64,000 nt of DNA from Chitinophagaceae bacterium (GCA_019638475.1 JAHBTR010000008.1:1-64000), one strand, 5' to 3'. Counted from the first letter of the stretch, positions 43,228 through 52,394 are shown. Notes: generated by a model not told the origin, from the sequence alone. Numbers and translations are program-made.

Positions 43228-43533
43228 ATGTCTCAAAGAATTAGAATAAAATTACAAAGCTACGACCACAATTTAGTAGATAAATCTGCTGAAAGAATTG
43301 TAAAAACAGTTCGTAGCACAGGTGCAGTAGTTACAGGCCCTATTCCTTTACCTACACACAAAAAAATATTTACAGTATTACGTTCACCACACGTAAATAA
43401 GAAAAGTCGTGAGCAATTCCAATTATGCACACACAAGCGTTTATTGGATATTTATACTTCTTCTTCAAGTACTGTAGATGCTTTAAGTAAGTTAGATTTA
43501 CCCTCTGGTGTAGAGGTAGAAATAAAGGCATAA
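43228..43533 (+). CDS. rpsJ: 30S ribosomal protein S10
   Basis: The product is 101 residues, the normal length, starting [14 protein letters not shown]. The open frame extends further upstream to 43135 but that part is not S10-like, and the promoter at 43167-43198 lies within it. [29 protein letters not shown] is the family core with the long loop. S10 is a 30S head protein and also a transcription elongation factor. It is the first gene of the cluster; an unusual 297-nt spacer separates it from rplC. Confidence 0.96.
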   Translation: MSQRIRIKLQSYDHNLVDKSAERIVKTVRSTGAVVTGPIPLPTHKKIFTVLRSPHVNKKSREQFQLCTHKRLLDIYTSSSSTVDALSKLDLPSGVEVEIKA

Positions 43534-43830
43534 TAGCCAAAGCCGTTTATAACGGATTAGTTCTTAATAAATAAAAATCATCTCTCAATTCCTTTAAAGA
43601 AAGGAAAAAAAGAGCTCTGGTAAATAAATAATCAATTCATTTTTTTATATTAAAAATGAATTAAAAAATATAAACAAGCCCTTCGAGGTTTGTTTACTAC
43701 TGGTACTTCCCTTCCTTGTCTAAGAACAAAGGAAAACAAAGGAAAAGGTCAGTAGCAAACAAGGATTGAATTATGCTTCTCATCAGCATAATGTCCTTAA
43801 CAACCTCAGCGGGCACAAACCGCAAAAACG
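43534..43830 (+). ncRNA. Candidate structured cis-regulatory RNA between rpsJ and rplC
   Basis: The 297-nt spacer can fold along nearly its whole length: CCGTT/AACGG (43543-43555); TTCCTTT/AAAGGAA (43589-43606); an 11-bp perfect stem AATTCATTTTT/AAAAATGAATT (43634-43662); TAAACAAGCC/GGTTTGTTTA (43671-43696); CTACTG/CAGTAG (43697-43702 and 43750-43755) enclosing TTCCTTGT/ACAAAGGAA; AAGGA..ATTATGCT/AGCATAAT..TCCTT (43761-43798); and GCGG/CCGC (43809-43823) just before the rplC ATG. GAGGTT (43685-43690) could instead pair with AACCTC (43802-43807), an alternative long-range fold. Function is inferred. Confidence 0.5.
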
Positions 43831-44448
43831 ATGAAAGGTATTATTGGAAAAAAAATTGGGATGACAAGCATCTTTGCCTCCGATGGCAAACAAACAGCTT
43901 GTACTATTATTGAGGTTGCTCCCAATGTTGTTACACAAATTAAAACCATTGAAACAGATGGTTACAATGCAATTCAGTTAGCAGTTGGCGATAAAAAAGA
44001 AAAACATGCTACTAAAGCTGAAATCAATCACTTCGCAAAAGCCAGCACTCCAGCTAAACAATTTACAAAAGAATTTAGAGATTACGCTATAACCAAAAAT
44101 ATTGGTGAAACAGTTTCTATAGATATTTTTGAAGAAGGCGATAAAGTAGATGTTATAGGCACTACTAAAGGTAAAGGATTTCAAGGCGTTGTAAAACGTC
44201 ATGGATTTTCTGGTGTAGGTGAGGCTTCACATGGGCAACATGACCGTCAAAGAGCACCAGGTTCTATTGGTGGTTCTTCTTACCCATCAAGAGTTTTCAA
44301 AGGAATGAGAATGGCAGGACGTATGGGTGGCGATAGAGTAAAAACAAAAGGTTTAAAAGTGCTAAAAATTTTCCCTGAAAAAAATTATATACTTATTAGT
44401 GGTTCTGTACCAGGACATAATAACTCAATAGTTTTAATTCAGAAATAA
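43831..44448 (+). CDS. rplC: 50S ribosomal protein L3
   Basis: The product is 205 residues. [13 protein letters not shown] is the N-terminal hallmark, and the long loop [45 protein letters not shown] reaches toward the peptidyl-transferase centre. The glutamine of the GQHDRQR region is the usual methylation area in some bacteria. It is preceded by the structured spacer and followed by rplD after 21 nt. Confidence 0.96.
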   Translation: MKGIIGKKIGMTSIFASDGKQTACTIIEVAPNVVTQIKTIETDGYNAIQLAVGDKKEKHATKAEINHFAKASTPAKQFTKEFRDYAITKNIGETVSIDIFEEGDKVDVIGTTKGKGFQGVVKRHGFSGVGEASHGQHDRQRAPGSIGGSSYPSRVFKGMRMAGRMGGDRVKTKGLKVLKIFPEKNYILISGSVPGHNNSIVLIQK

Positions 44449-44469
44449 TCACTCTTTAATAATTGAACA

Positions 44470-45105
44470 ATGCAAATAGATGTTTTAAATATAAAAGGTC
44501 AAAAAACAGGAAGAACTGTAGAATTACCAGAAGATATTTTTGGTATTGAGCCAAATGACCATGTAATTTATTTAGCTGTTAAACAATATTTATCTGCCCA
44601 ACGTCAAGGAACACACAAAGTAAAGACACGTGCAGAAGTACAAGGTGCTAGCAGAAAATTACACAAACAAAAAGGAACAGGTGGTAGCCGTAAAGGAAAT
44701 ATTCGTAACCCTTTATACAAAGGCGGTGGTACAATATTTGGTCCAAAACCACATGGTTATACCATCAAATTAAATCGTAAAGTAAAAGACTTAGCCAAAA
44801 TTTCAGCATTAAGCTATAAAGCAAAAGAAAATGCTATTGTAGTAGTAGAAGATATTACTTTAGAAACACCCAAAACAAAACAAATAGTTGAAGTAATGGG
44901 TGCATTAAATGTATCAAATAAAAAATCTATTATAGTATTATCAGAGTATAATGACAATGTATATTTAAGTACTCGTAATGTACCAAATGTAGCCAGTTCT
45001 TTATTAGTAGATATTAATACTTATGATATAGTAAATGCAGATGTATTAGTATTTACAGAAAATGCTGTGAAGATTTTTGCAGAAAATGAAGCTGTAGAAG
45101 CATAA
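44470..45105 (+). CDS. rplD: 50S ribosomal protein L4
   Basis: The product is 211 residues. VKQYLSAQRQGTHKVKTRAEVQGASRKLHKQKGTGGSRKG is the extended loop that lines the exit tunnel, and the C-terminal part is the globular domain. In gamma-proteobacteria L4 represses its own operon through the S10 leader; if a similar circuit exists here, the rpsJ-rplC spacer would be a possible target. rplW follows. Confidence 0.96.
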   Translation: MQIDVLNIKGQKTGRTVELPEDIFGIEPNDHVIYLAVKQYLSAQRQGTHKVKTRAEVQGASRKLHKQKGTGGSRKGNIRNPLYKGGGTIFGPKPHGYTIKLNRKVKDLAKISALSYKAKENAIVVVEDITLETPKTKQIVEVMGALNVSNKKSIIVLSEYNDNVYLSTRNVPNVASSLLVDINTYDIVNADVLVFTENAVKIFAENEAVEA

Positions 45106-45141
45106 GCAAAAGATAAATTTTGAATTTTCAAATTGAATGAA

Positions 45142-45441
45142 ATGAAATTGACAGAAGTATTAGTAAGACCTATTTTAACTGAAAAAGCAAACAAGCAACA
45201 AGAAAAATTGCACAGATATGCTTTCAGAGTAAATAAAGGAGCCAACAAGCTTGAAATTAAAAAAGCTGTTGAACAGTTCTATGGAGTAACAGTAACTGAT
45301 GTAAATACAGCAGTAGCTCCAGGTAAAAACAAAACTCGTTATACAAAAGATGGCTTTATTAAAGGAAAAAGACCATCTTATAAAAAAGCCTTTGTTACAA
45401 TAGCAGAAGGTGAAACAATAGATTTATACGAAAACATTTAA
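45142..45441 (+). CDS. rplW: 50S ribosomal protein L23
   Basis: The product is 99 residues from ATG 45142. A TTG three codons upstream is in frame but MKLTEVLVRPILTEKAN is the usual beginning. YAFRVNKGANKLEIKKAVEQFYGVTVTDVNT is the core; L23 sits at the tunnel exit and docks trigger factor and SRP. The spacer to rplB has AACGAA/TTCGTT as a short hairpin (45450-45470). Confidence 0.95.
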   Translation: MKLTEVLVRPILTEKANKQQEKLHRYAFRVNKGANKLEIKKAVEQFYGVTVTDVNTAVAPGKNKTRYTKDGFIKGKRPSYKKAFVTIAEGETIDLYENI

Positions 45442-45485
45442 TTATAGTTAACGAAGCTGAAAATTTCGTTGTAAAAAAATAAAAT

Positions 45486-46325
45486 ATGGCATTAAAGAAA
45501 TATAAACCAATCACAGCAGGCACACGTTGGAAAATTGGAAATGCTTATGCAGAAATTACTACTAATAAACCAGAAAGAAGTTTATTAGAACCTATTAAAA
45601 AAACAGGCGGACGTAATGCTCAAGGACGCCGTACTATGAGATATATTGGTGGTGGTCATAAAAAACATTACCGTATAATAGATTTTAAACGTAATAAACA
45701 TGGTGTAGAAGCAACTGTAGCTTCAATAGAATATGACCCAAACCGTACAGCATTTATTGCATTAGTCAATTATGCTGATGGAGAAAAAAGATACATCATA
45801 GCACCACAAGGATTACAAGTAGGAGCAAAAGTAATTAGTGGCGAATCTGTGGCACCAGAAATTGGCAATACACTTCAAATGAAAAATATGCCTTTAGGTA
45901 CTATGATTCATAACATTGAAATGCAACCAGGTCAAGGAGGTAAATTAGTAAGAAGTGCAGGCTCTTCTGCTCAGTTAGCTGGTAAAGAAGAAAAATATGC
46001 AGTACTTAAAATGCCAAGTGGCGAATTGAGAAAATTATTAATCAACTGCTTTGCTACAGTTGGTGTTGTATCAAATAGCGACCATGGATTACAAACAATG
46101 GGCAAAGCTGGTGCAAATAGATGGAGAGGTATTCGTCCAAGAGTAAGAGGTGTAGCAATGAACCCTGTAGACCATCCAATGGGAGGTGGTGAAGGTAGAG
46201 CATCAGGAGGTCATCCACGTAGTAGAACTGGTAAATATGCAAAAGGAGAAAAAACAAGAACAAAAGGAAAAGGCAGCGATAAATTAATCATCCAACGCCG
46301 TGATGGTAAAAAAATAGCAAAATAA
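45486..46325 (+). CDS. rplB: 50S ribosomal protein L2
   Basis: The product is 279 residues, close to the usual 275. The C-terminal stretch [35 protein letters not shown] contains the conserved His region near the peptidyl-transferase centre, and [24 protein letters not shown] is the typical N-terminal part. rpsS follows after 62 nt. Confidence 0.97.
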   Translation: MALKKYKPITAGTRWKIGNAYAEITTNKPERSLLEPIKKTGGRNAQGRRTMRYIGGGHKKHYRIIDFKRNKHGVEATVASIEYDPNRTAFIALVNYADGEKRYIIAPQGLQVGAKVISGESVAPEIGNTLQMKNMPLGTMIHNIEMQPGQGGKLVRSAGSSAQLAGKEEKYAVLKMPSGELRKLLINCFATVGVVSNSDHGLQTMGKAGANRWRGIRPRVRGVAMNPVDHPMGGGEGRASGGHPRSRTGKYAKGEKTRTKGKGSDKLIIQRRDGKKIAK

Positions 46326-46387
46326 ATTTTAAAAGTTAAAATATTTCTTAACTAAAAGAAAGAATAAACGAAAAACTAAAATAGAAT

Positions 46388-46657
46388 ATGGCTCGTTCAA
46401 TTAAAAAAGGTCCTTATGTAGATGCTAACTTAGAAGAAAAAGTATTAGGCATAAACGAAGGAAAAACAAAGAAAGGTGTAATAAAAACTTGGAGTCGCCG
46501 CAGCACCATTACTCCAGATTTTGTAGGACACACTTTTGCAGTACACAATGGAAATAAGTTTATACCTGTATATGTAACAGAATTTATGGTAGGACACAAA
46601 TTAGGAGAATTTGCACCAACCAGACATTTTAAAGCACACTCAGGCAGTAAACAATAA
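46388..46657 (+). CDS. rpsS: 30S ribosomal protein S19
   Basis: The product is 89 residues. [13 protein letters not shown] at the start and [35 protein letters not shown] are diagnostic of this 30S head protein that binds S13. The spacer after it contains short word repeats (TCATAACTCATAA). Confidence 0.96.
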   Translation: MARSIKKGPYVDANLEEKVLGINEGKTKKGVIKTWSRRSTITPDFVGHTFAVHNGNKFIPVYVTEFMVGHKLGEFAPTRHFKAHSGSKQ

Positions 46658-46734
46658 CAATTAAGAATTGAAAATTATGAATTAAGAATTTTAAAAACTC
46701 ATAATTCATAACTCATAACTCATAATAAAAAAAA
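46658..46734. repeat. Word-repeat spacer between rpsS and rplV
   Basis: AATTAAGAATTG-type words are followed by ACTCATAATTCATAACTCATAACTCATAATA. TTATGAAT can pair with ATTCATAA. This is the same style of short word repetition as at 25931-25986 and 34621-34730, with a different vocabulary. Confidence 0.6.
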
Positions 46735-47076
46735 ATGGAAGCAGTAGCTAAATTAAATAACTATCCAACTGGCCCACGCAAAATGCGTTTATTGGCTGAT
46801 GTAATTAGAGGAATGGAAGTAGAAAAAGCTTTGGCTATATTAGAATTTCACCCTCAGCACAATGCCACACCATTAGCAAAATTGCTAAAAAGTGCCATCA
46901 ATAATTGGGAACAAAAAAATACTGGTTTAAGTGCAGCAGACAATAGTTTAATAGTAAAAACTATTTATGTAGATGGTGGACGTACTATTAAAAGAATGAG
47001 ACCAGCACCACAAGGGCGTGGATATAGAGTAAGAAAACGTAGTAATCACGTAACATTAATTGTTGACAAAAAATAA
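46735..47076 (+). CDS. rplV: 50S ribosomal protein L22
   Basis: The product is 113 residues. [30 protein letters not shown] at the start and the beta-hairpin end [24 protein letters not shown], which lines the exit tunnel, identify it. A CCGAAT/ATTCGG hairpin follows the stop, 36 nt before rpsC. Confidence 0.96.
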   Translation: MEAVAKLNNYPTGPRKMRLLADVIRGMEVEKALAILEFHPQHNATPLAKLLKSAINNWEQKNTGLSAADNSLIVKTIYVDGGRTIKRMRPAPQGRGYRVRKRSNHVTLIVDKK

Positions 47077-47112
47077 ACCGAATAAATTCGGATAGAAATT
47101 TAAAAAAATACT

Positions 47113-47859
47113 ATGGGTCAAAAAGCAAATCCAATTGGTAACAGGTTAGGTATCATCCGCGGATGGGAAAGTAATTGGTACGGCAATAAAAAAGATTTTG
47201 CTGGAAAATTAATTGAGGATAACAAAATCCGTACTTACCTGAATGCACGTATTAGCAAAGGCGGTATAGCTCGTATAGTTATAGAACGTACACTTGGTAA
47301 ACTAATTGTAACAATACATACCAGCAAGCCAGGTATCATAATAGGAAAAGGTGGAGGCGAAGTAGATAGAATTAAAGAAGAATTAAAAAAATTAACTGGT
47401 AAAGAAGATGTACAAATAAACATCTTAGAAATTCGTCGTCCAGAATTAGATGCACAAATTGTAGCAGATACAATAGCACGCCAAATAGAAAATCGTATCA
47501 ACTTTAAAAGAGCTACCAAAATGGCTATTGCCTCTACACTTCGTATGGGTGCAGAAGGAATAAAAGTAAAATTAAGTGGTCGTTTAGGAGGTGCCGAAAT
47601 TGCACGTAGTGAAGAATTTAAACAAGGACGTACACCATTACATACATTTCGTATGGATATAGATTATGCAAATGTATTTGCACAAACTGTATATGGTAAA
47701 ATTGGTATTAAAGTATGGATTTGTAAAGGAGAGGTTTTAGGCAAAAGAGACTTAAATCCAAACTTTATTAGTGGAAAAAATGAAGAAAGAAGAGGTGGTG
47801 GAGATAGAGAACGCAAAGGAAACGATAGAAGAGGAGGAGAAAGAAGAGGAAGAAATTAA
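47113..47859 (+). CDS. rpsC: 30S ribosomal protein S3
   Basis: The product is 248 residues. The KH domain is centred on [20 protein letters not shown], and [11 protein letters not shown] is in the C-terminal domain. The last ~25 residues are a low-complexity Arg/Gly tail ([21 protein letters not shown]), longer than in E. coli, which should contact mRNA near the entry pore. rplP follows after 75 nt. Confidence 0.96.
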   Translation: MGQKANPIGNRLGIIRGWESNWYGNKKDFAGKLIEDNKIRTYLNARISKGGIARIVIERTLGKLIVTIHTSKPGIIIGKGGGEVDRIKEELKKLTGKEDVQINILEIRRPELDAQIVADTIARQIENRINFKRATKMAIASTLRMGAEGIKVKLSGRLGGAEIARSEEFKQGRTPLHTFRMDIDYANVFAQTVYGKIGIKVWICKGEVLGKRDLNPNFISGKNEERRGGGDRERKGNDRRGGERRGRN

Positions 47860-47934
47860 AATGATAATACAATAATGCAATAACAACATTATTAAACTAT
47901 CAAAATTTTCAAAAATTATCAAATTATTTAAGCA

Positions 47935-48354
47935 ATGTTACAGCCAAAAAGAAGTAAGCATAGAAAACAACAAAAAGGACGCATACGTGAAGTGGCAAAA
48001 CGTGGTACTTCTATATCATTTGGCTCTTATGCACTAAAAGCATTAGAACCAGTATGGTTAACAAATAGACAAATAGAAGCTGCTCGTCAAAGTATGACAC
48101 GTGCTATGAAACGTGAAGGTAATGTATGGATTAGAGTTTTCCCAGATAAAATTATTACACGCAAACCAGCAGAAGTGAGAATGGGTAAAGGTAAAGGTAA
48201 TCCAGAATTTTGGGCTGCTGTAGTAGAACCAGGTCGCATCATATTTGAAGTAGATGGCGTTTCTGAAACTATTGCTAAAGAAGCAATGGGTTTAGCATCT
48301 CAAAAATTACCAATTAAAACAAAATTTATAGTAAGAAGAGATTTACAATCTTAA
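47935..48354 (+). CDS. rplP: 50S ribosomal protein L16
   Basis: The product is 139 residues. [30 protein letters not shown] starts it, and [31 protein letters not shown] is the family core near the A site. It lies 21 nt before rpmC. Confidence 0.96.
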   Translation: MLQPKRSKHRKQQKGRIREVAKRGTSISFGSYALKALEPVWLTNRQIEAARQSMTRAMKREGNVWIRVFPDKIITRKPAEVRMGKGKGNPEFWAAVVEPGRIIFEVDGVSETIAKEAMGLASQKLPIKTKFIVRRDLQS

Positions 48355-48375
48355 ATATAAAAATAGTATTGTATT

Positions 48376-48591
48376 ATGGCAACAAAGAAACATGATTTTA
48401 GTAACAGCATTAAAGATATAAGCGAAACAGATTTACAAGCACGTATAAATGAAGATACACTTCGTTTAAAAAAACTTGAATTTGCTCATGCAATATCACC
48501 ATTAGAAAATCCAATGACAATACGTGGATTAAGAAGAGATATTGCTCGGTTAAAAACAGAATTAAGAAAAAGAAACTTGGTTAATCAATAA
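48376..48591 (+). CDS. rpmC: 50S ribosomal protein L29
   Basis: The product is 71 residues, a two-helix protein at the tunnel exit. LEFAHAISPLENPMTIRGLRRDIARLKTELRKR is diagnostic. The spacer to rpsQ (48592-48664) contains a decayed palindromic element. Confidence 0.93.
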   Translation: MATKKHDFSNSIKDISETDLQARINEDTLRLKKLEFAHAISPLENPMTIRGLRRDIARLKTELRKRNLVNQ

Positions 48592-48618
48592 AACCAAGCA
48601 TATCAAACAATTTATTAG

Positions 48619-48657
48619 TCCTTTTCAAAAAAGAAAAACGACTATAAAGCTAAAAGC
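48619..48657. repeat. Possible decayed palindromic element before rpsQ
   Basis: AGTCCTTTTC, an A-rich centre, GAAAAACGACTATAAAGCT resembles the AGTCCCTC...GAGGGATTTAGGGAGGCT layout with many changes. The match is weak on its own and is listed because similar remnants recur on both sides. Confidence 0.3.
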
Positions 48658-48664
48658 TTAAACA

Positions 48665-48922
48665 ATGGTAGAAAGAAATTTGCGTAAAACAAGAGTAGGA
48701 ACTGTTACTAGCAACAAAATGGAAAAAACAGTAACCGTTTCTGTTGAAAGAAAAGTGAAACATCCTATCTATGGTAAGTTCGTTAAAAAAACGACCAAAT
48801 TCCATGCACACGATGAAAAAAATGAGTGCACAGTAGGAGATATTGTAAAAATTATGGAAACCAGACCACTTAGCAAAACTAAGCGTTGGCGTTTGGTAGA
48901 AGTAGTAGAAAAAGCTAAATAA
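48665..48922 (+). CDS. rpsQ: 30S ribosomal protein S17
   Basis: The product is 85 residues, an OB fold. [40 protein letters not shown] and [27 protein letters not shown] are clear family features. The spacer to rplN contains two elements in opposite orientation. Confidence 0.96.
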   Translation: MVERNLRKTRVGTVTSNKMEKTVTVSVERKVKHPIYGKFVKKTTKFHAHDEKNECTVGDIVKIMETRPLSKTKRWRLVEVVEKAK

Positions 48923-48923
48923 A

Positions 48924-49032
48924 AGCCCCCTAAATCTTTTCAAAAAAAAGACAAAGGGAATAATAAAATTGATAAAATTTTAATTTTTAAATTAAACAAA
49001 ATCCTTCTACAAAAAAGAAGGAAGGGAGGCTA
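48924..49032. repeat. Inverted pair of palindromic-element relatives between rpsQ and rplN
   Basis: The left part (48924-48959) begins AGCCCCCTAAATC, like the plus-strand left end of the paaC copy. The right part (49001-49032) has CCTTCT/AGAAGG (49003-49008 and 49016-49021) and ends GGAAGGGAGGCT, the reverse orientation. The right one stops two bases before the rplN ATG and places GGGAGG at a Shine-Dalgarno-like distance. Confidence 0.55.
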
Positions 49033-49034
49033 AA

Positions 49035-49403
49035 ATGATTCAGCAAGAAAGTAGGCTAAATGTAGCCGACAATAGTGGAGCAAAAGAAGTACTTTGTATC
49101 AAAGTATTAGGCAATAGTGGGCAAGATTATGCTAAAATAGGCGACAAAATAGTTGTAACAGTAAAAGATGCTATACCAGCAGGAGGCATAAAAAAAGGTA
49201 CAATATCAAAAGCCGTTATAGTACGCACAAAAAACAAATTACGTCGTAAAGATGGTTCATACATCCGATTTGACGATAATGCTGTTGTATTATTAAACAA
49301 CTCTGATGAGCCAAGAGGTACACGTATTTTTGGACCAGTTGCCAGAGAACTACGTGATAAAGGGCACATGAAAATTATTTCATTAGCTCCAGAAGTTTTA
49401 TAA
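49035..49403 (+). CDS. rplN: 50S ribosomal protein L14
   Basis: The product is 122 residues, the exact usual length. [26 protein letters not shown] and [25 protein letters not shown] are diagnostic. The ATG is preceded by GGGAGGCTAAA, a rare strong Shine-Dalgarno for this genome, supplied by a palindromic element. Confidence 0.97.
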   Translation: MIQQESRLNVADNSGAKEVLCIKVLGNSGQDYAKIGDKIVVTVKDAIPAGGIKKGTISKAVIVRTKNKLRRKDGSYIRFDDNAVVLLNNSDEPRGTRIFGPVARELRDKGHMKIISLAPEVL

Positions 49404-49455
49404 AAAATAAGAAAAACAACTAATAGTTTAAAACGTTAGTTTAAAGTAAAATAAA

Positions 49456-49791
49456 ATGAGTACAAGATTTAAACCCAAATTTAACATCAAAAAAGGCGAT
49501 ACCGTTGTAGTAATTGCTGGCGATGACAAAGATTTGAAAAAACCACGAAAAGTGCTACAAGTAATTTTAGACAAAAATCGTGTAGTGGTAGAAGGCGTAA
49601 ACATTGTTACAAAACACACAAAACCTTCAGCACAAAATACAAAAGGTGGTATTTTAAAAATAGAAGCACCTATACACATTTCAAACATAATGTTATGGGA
49701 TGCTAAAAATAGCACACCAACAAAAGTAAAACGTACAAGAGAAGGTGGAAAATTAATTCGCATTTCTAAAAAAAGCGGAGAAACTATTTAA
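49456..49791 (+). CDS. rplX: 50S ribosomal protein L24
   Basis: The product is 111 residues with a KOW motif: KKGDTVVVIAGDDKDLKKPRKVLQV. VVEGVNIVTKHTKPSAQNTKGGI is the assembly-initiator core. ACTAA/TTAGT can form a hairpin in the spacer before it. rplE follows after 27 nt. Confidence 0.96.
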   Translation: MSTRFKPKFNIKKGDTVVVIAGDDKDLKKPRKVLQVILDKNRVVVEGVNIVTKHTKPSAQNTKGGILKIEAPIHISNIMLWDAKNSTPTKVKRTREGGKLIRISKKSGETI

Positions 49792-49818
49792 TAAACCTTT
49801 TAGAAAAATAAAGAGATT

Positions 49819-50394
49819 ATGAGTACTACAAAATATATGCCTCGCTTGGCAAGTAAATATAAAAAAGAAGTTGTACCTGCTTTGGTAAAAAAGTTTTCAT
49901 ATAAAACTGTTATGCAAACACCAAAGTTAGAAAAAATTTGCATTAATCGTGGTGTTAATGGAGCTGTAAACGATAAAAAATTGATAGATGTAGCCATTGG
50001 CGAATTAGAGCAAATTACTGGTCAAAAAGCTATACCTACTTTAAGTAAAAAAGATATTTCAAACTTCAAACTTCGTAAAGGAATGCCAATAGGAGCAAAA
50101 GTTACTTTACGAGGCGAAAAAATGTATGAATTTTTAGATAGATTAGTTTCTGTAGCATTACCTCGGGTAAGAGATTTTAAAGGTATTAGTGATAAAGCAT
50201 TTGATGGACGTGGCAATTATACATTAGGTGTAACAGAACAAATTATTTTTCCAGAAATAGATATTGATAAAGTAAGCAAAATAACTGGTATGGATATAAC
50301 TTTTGTTACATCTGCACAAACCAATGAAGAAGCATTTGAATTGCTTAAAGAATTAGGCTTACCATTTAAAAACACAAAAAAAACGAATAACTAA
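49819..50394 (+). CDS. rplE: 50S ribosomal protein L5
   Basis: The product is 191 residues; the usual size is about 180, with the excess at the C-terminus (KNTKKTNN). [40 protein letters not shown] and [19 protein letters not shown] identify it. It binds 5S rRNA. A terminator-like hairpin follows. Confidence 0.96.
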   Translation: MSTTKYMPRLASKYKKEVVPALVKKFSYKTVMQTPKLEKICINRGVNGAVNDKKLIDVAIGELEQITGQKAIPTLSKKDISNFKLRKGMPIGAKVTLRGEKMYEFLDRLVSVALPRVRDFKGISDKAFDGRGNYTLGVTEQIIFPEIDIDKVSKITGMDITFVTSAQTNEEAFELLKELGLPFKNTKKTNN

Positions 50395-50405
50395 ATAAAG
50401 AATTT

Positions 50406-50439
50406 CTTATAACAAACAAACCTTTGTTATAAGTTTTTT
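50406..50439 (+). terminator. Terminator-like hairpin inside the spc operon (rplE-rpsN)
   Basis: CTTATAACAAA (50406-50416) and TTTGTTATAAG (50423-50433) form a perfect 11-bp stem with a 6-nt loop, followed directly by six T. The stem is AT-rich, so it may act as a partial terminator or processing signal before rpsN. Confidence 0.55.
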
Positions 50440-50460
50440 AAACAGAAATTAAAAAATAAT

Positions 50461-50730
50461 ATGGCAAAAAAATCAATAGTTGCCCGTCAGGCTAAACGTG
50501 AATCTTTGGTTGCAAAATTTGCTGAAAAAAGAGCAGCACTAAAAGCAGCAGGAGATTATGCTGCTTTAGACAAGTTGCCTAAAAATGCTTCTCCTGTTCG
50601 TTTAAAAAATCGTTGTCAGCTTACAGGAAGACCTAAAGGCTACATCAGATATTTTGGAATATCAAGATTAGTATTTAGAGACATGGCATTAAATGGCAAA
50701 ATACCTGGTGTAAAAAAAGCCAGTTGGTAA
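50461..50730 (+). CDS. rpsN: 30S ribosomal protein S14, zinc-independent form
   Basis: The product is 89 residues. It is the long, cysteine-poor form: only one Cys ([22 protein letters not shown]), so the zinc ribbon of the short form is absent. [19 protein letters not shown] is the shared core. Confidence 0.95.
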   Translation: MAKKSIVARQAKRESLVAKFAEKRAALKAAGDYAALDKLPKNASPVRLKNRCQLTGRPKGYIRYFGISRLVFRDMALNGKIPGVKKASW

Positions 50731-50742
50731 CAAACACTATAT

Positions 50743-50762
50743 TTTTCGTTTAAAAACGAAAA
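50743..50762 (+). other. Hairpin between rpsN and rpsH
   Basis: TTTTCGTTT (50743-50751) and AAACGAAAA (50754-50762) are exact complements almost back to back, forming a short hairpin in the 75-nt spacer. Confidence 0.55.
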
Positions 50763-50805
50763 TAAATAGAAACAATATTTAAGAACTGAATTAATTATAA
50801 TACAA

Positions 50806-51204
50806 ATGGTAACTGATCCTATAGCAGATTATTTAACAAGGATTCGCAATGCACAAATGGCGGGTCACAGAATAGTAGAAATTCCTGCTTCTAACCTGAA
50901 GAGAAGAATTACTGAAATTTTGTACGAACAAGGTTACATTTTAAAGTACAAATTTGAAGAAGATAATAAGCAAGGTGTTATTAAAATAGCATTGAAATAT
51001 GATGTAAATACCAAACAACCTGCTATTCGTTCTTTAGAAAGAATTAGTCGTCCAGGATTACGTCAGTATGCAAAACCTACTGAAATAAAAAGAGTTATTA
51101 ATGGCTTAGGTATTGCTATTATCAGCACTTCTAAAGGAGTATTGACAGATAAGCAGGCTAAACTACAAAATGTAGGTGGCGAAGTATTATGCTATGTAAG
51201 CTAA
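50806..51204 (+). CDS. rpsH: 30S ribosomal protein S8
   Basis: The product is 132 residues. [42 protein letters not shown] and the C-terminal [38 protein letters not shown] are diagnostic. In E. coli S8 is the spc-operon autoregulator. Here the spacer after it carries a 10-bp hairpin. Confidence 0.97.
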   Translation: MVTDPIADYLTRIRNAQMAGHRIVEIPASNLKRRITEILYEQGYILKYKFEEDNKQGVIKIALKYDVNTKQPAIRSLERISRPGLRQYAKPTEIKRVINGLGIAIISTSKGVLTDKQAKLQNVGGEVLCYVS

Positions 51205-51218
51205 TATGCTAATAAAAT

Positions 51219-51250
51219 TAATTTGATGATATGATAATGACATCAAATTA
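51219..51250 (+). other. 10-bp hairpin between rpsH and rplF
   Basis: TAATTTGATG (51219-51228) and CATCAAATTA (51241-51250) are perfect complements with a 12-nt loop. Confidence 0.6.
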
Positions 51251-51345
51251 TACTAAAAAATAAGAAGATAATTTAAGCCCTCTATACGGCGGCTGAACAC
51301 TTCTAAAATTCATTATCAAATTATAAATTATAAAATTTTACAATT

Positions 51346-51900
51346 ATGTCTCGTATAGGCAAACAACCCATTACAATTCCTTCAGGAGTTACAGTTACTG
51401 TAAGTAATGAAAATGTAGTTACAGTAAAAGGGCCCAAAGGCGAATTAAAAGAAACTATTGACCGTGATATTACAGTAGAAGTAAAAGATGGTATATTAAC
51501 AGTAACTCGTCCTACAGACCAAATACGTCATAGAGCACTACATGGCTTATATCGTGCATTATTAAACAATTTGGTAAAAGGCGTTACAAATGGTTATAAA
51601 AAAGAATTAGAATTGGTAGGGGTTGGTTTTAAAGCTGCTAATAGTGGCAATACTTTAGACCTTTCTTTAGGCTACTCTCACAATATTATTATTGAAGTAC
51701 CCAAAGAACTTAAAGTAACTACTGTTACAGAAAAAGGAAAAAACCCAATTGTAACTTTAGAAGGTTCAGATAAACAATTATTAGGTCAAGTAGCAGCAAA
51801 ATTAAGAAGCCTACGTAAACCAGAACCATACAAAGGAAAAGGTGTGAAATTTGTAGGTGAAGTATTAAGAAGAAAAGCAGGTAAAGCAGCAGGTAAATAG
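51346..51900 (+). CDS. rplF: 50S ribosomal protein L6
   Basis: The product is 184 residues, a duplicated alpha/beta fold. MSRIGKQPITIPSGVTV, VKGPKGEL and the C-terminal EPYKGKGVKFVGEVLRRKAGKAAGK mark it. It contacts the sarcin-ricin loop region. Two further hairpins follow before rplR. Confidence 0.97.
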   Translation: MSRIGKQPITIPSGVTVTVSNENVVTVKGPKGELKETIDRDITVEVKDGILTVTRPTDQIRHRALHGLYRALLNNLVKGVTNGYKKELELVGVGFKAANSGNTLDLSLGYSHNIIIEVPKELKVTTVTEKGKNPIVTLEGSDKQLLGQVAAKLRSLRKPEPYKGKGVKFVGEVLRRKAGKAAGK

Positions 51901-51909
51901 TAAATGAGC

Positions 51910-51951
51910 AAATTTGAAAATGGCATAATAACCCAATTCATTTTCAAATTT
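51910..51951 (+). other. 13-bp hairpin between rplF and rplR
   Basis: AAATTTGAAAATG (51910-51922) pairs perfectly with CATTTTCAAATTT (51939-51951) across 16 nt. A second stem, GATTT.CCGA / TCGG.AAATC (51975-51999), follows 15 nt before rplR. Confidence 0.65.
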
Positions 51952-52013
51952 TTAAATTGAGAAATTGTCAAATTGATTTTCCGACAGCATCGGCAAATCT
52001 TAAATAAAAAAAT

Positions 52014-52370
52014 ATGAGTACTACTAAATTAGATAATAAACAAAAAATAAAGTACCGCATTCGTAAAAAAGTAATTGGTACTGCTACAAAACCACGTTTA
52101 AGTGTGTTTAGAAGCAATACGGAAATTTATGCTCAATTAATTAATGATGATAATGGTACAACATTAGCTTCAGCAGCTTCTTCAGATAAAGATATAGCTT
52201 CTCAAAAAATAACTAAATCTGAAAAAGCAACATTAGTTGGACAAGCTATTGCACGAAAAGCAATAGATTTAGGATTGAACTTATGTGTATTTGATAGAGG
52301 AGGTAATCTATATCATGGACGTGTAAAAGCAGTAGCAGAAGGTGCAAGAGAAGGCGGACTTAAATTTTAA
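52014..52370 (+). CDS. rplR: 50S ribosomal protein L18
   Basis: The product is 118 residues. RIRKKVIGTATKPRLSVFRSNTEIYAQLIND and the C-terminal DRGGNLYHGRVKAVAEGAREGGLKF identify this 5S rRNA-binding protein. rpsE follows after 24 nt. Confidence 0.96.
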   Translation: MSTTKLDNKQKIKYRIRKKVIGTATKPRLSVFRSNTEIYAQLINDDNGTTLASAASSDKDIASQKITKSEKATLVGQAIARKAIDLGLNLCVFDRGGNLYHGRVKAVAEGAREGGLKF

Positions 52371-52394
52371 TAAATAAATTTCAAAATCTATATA

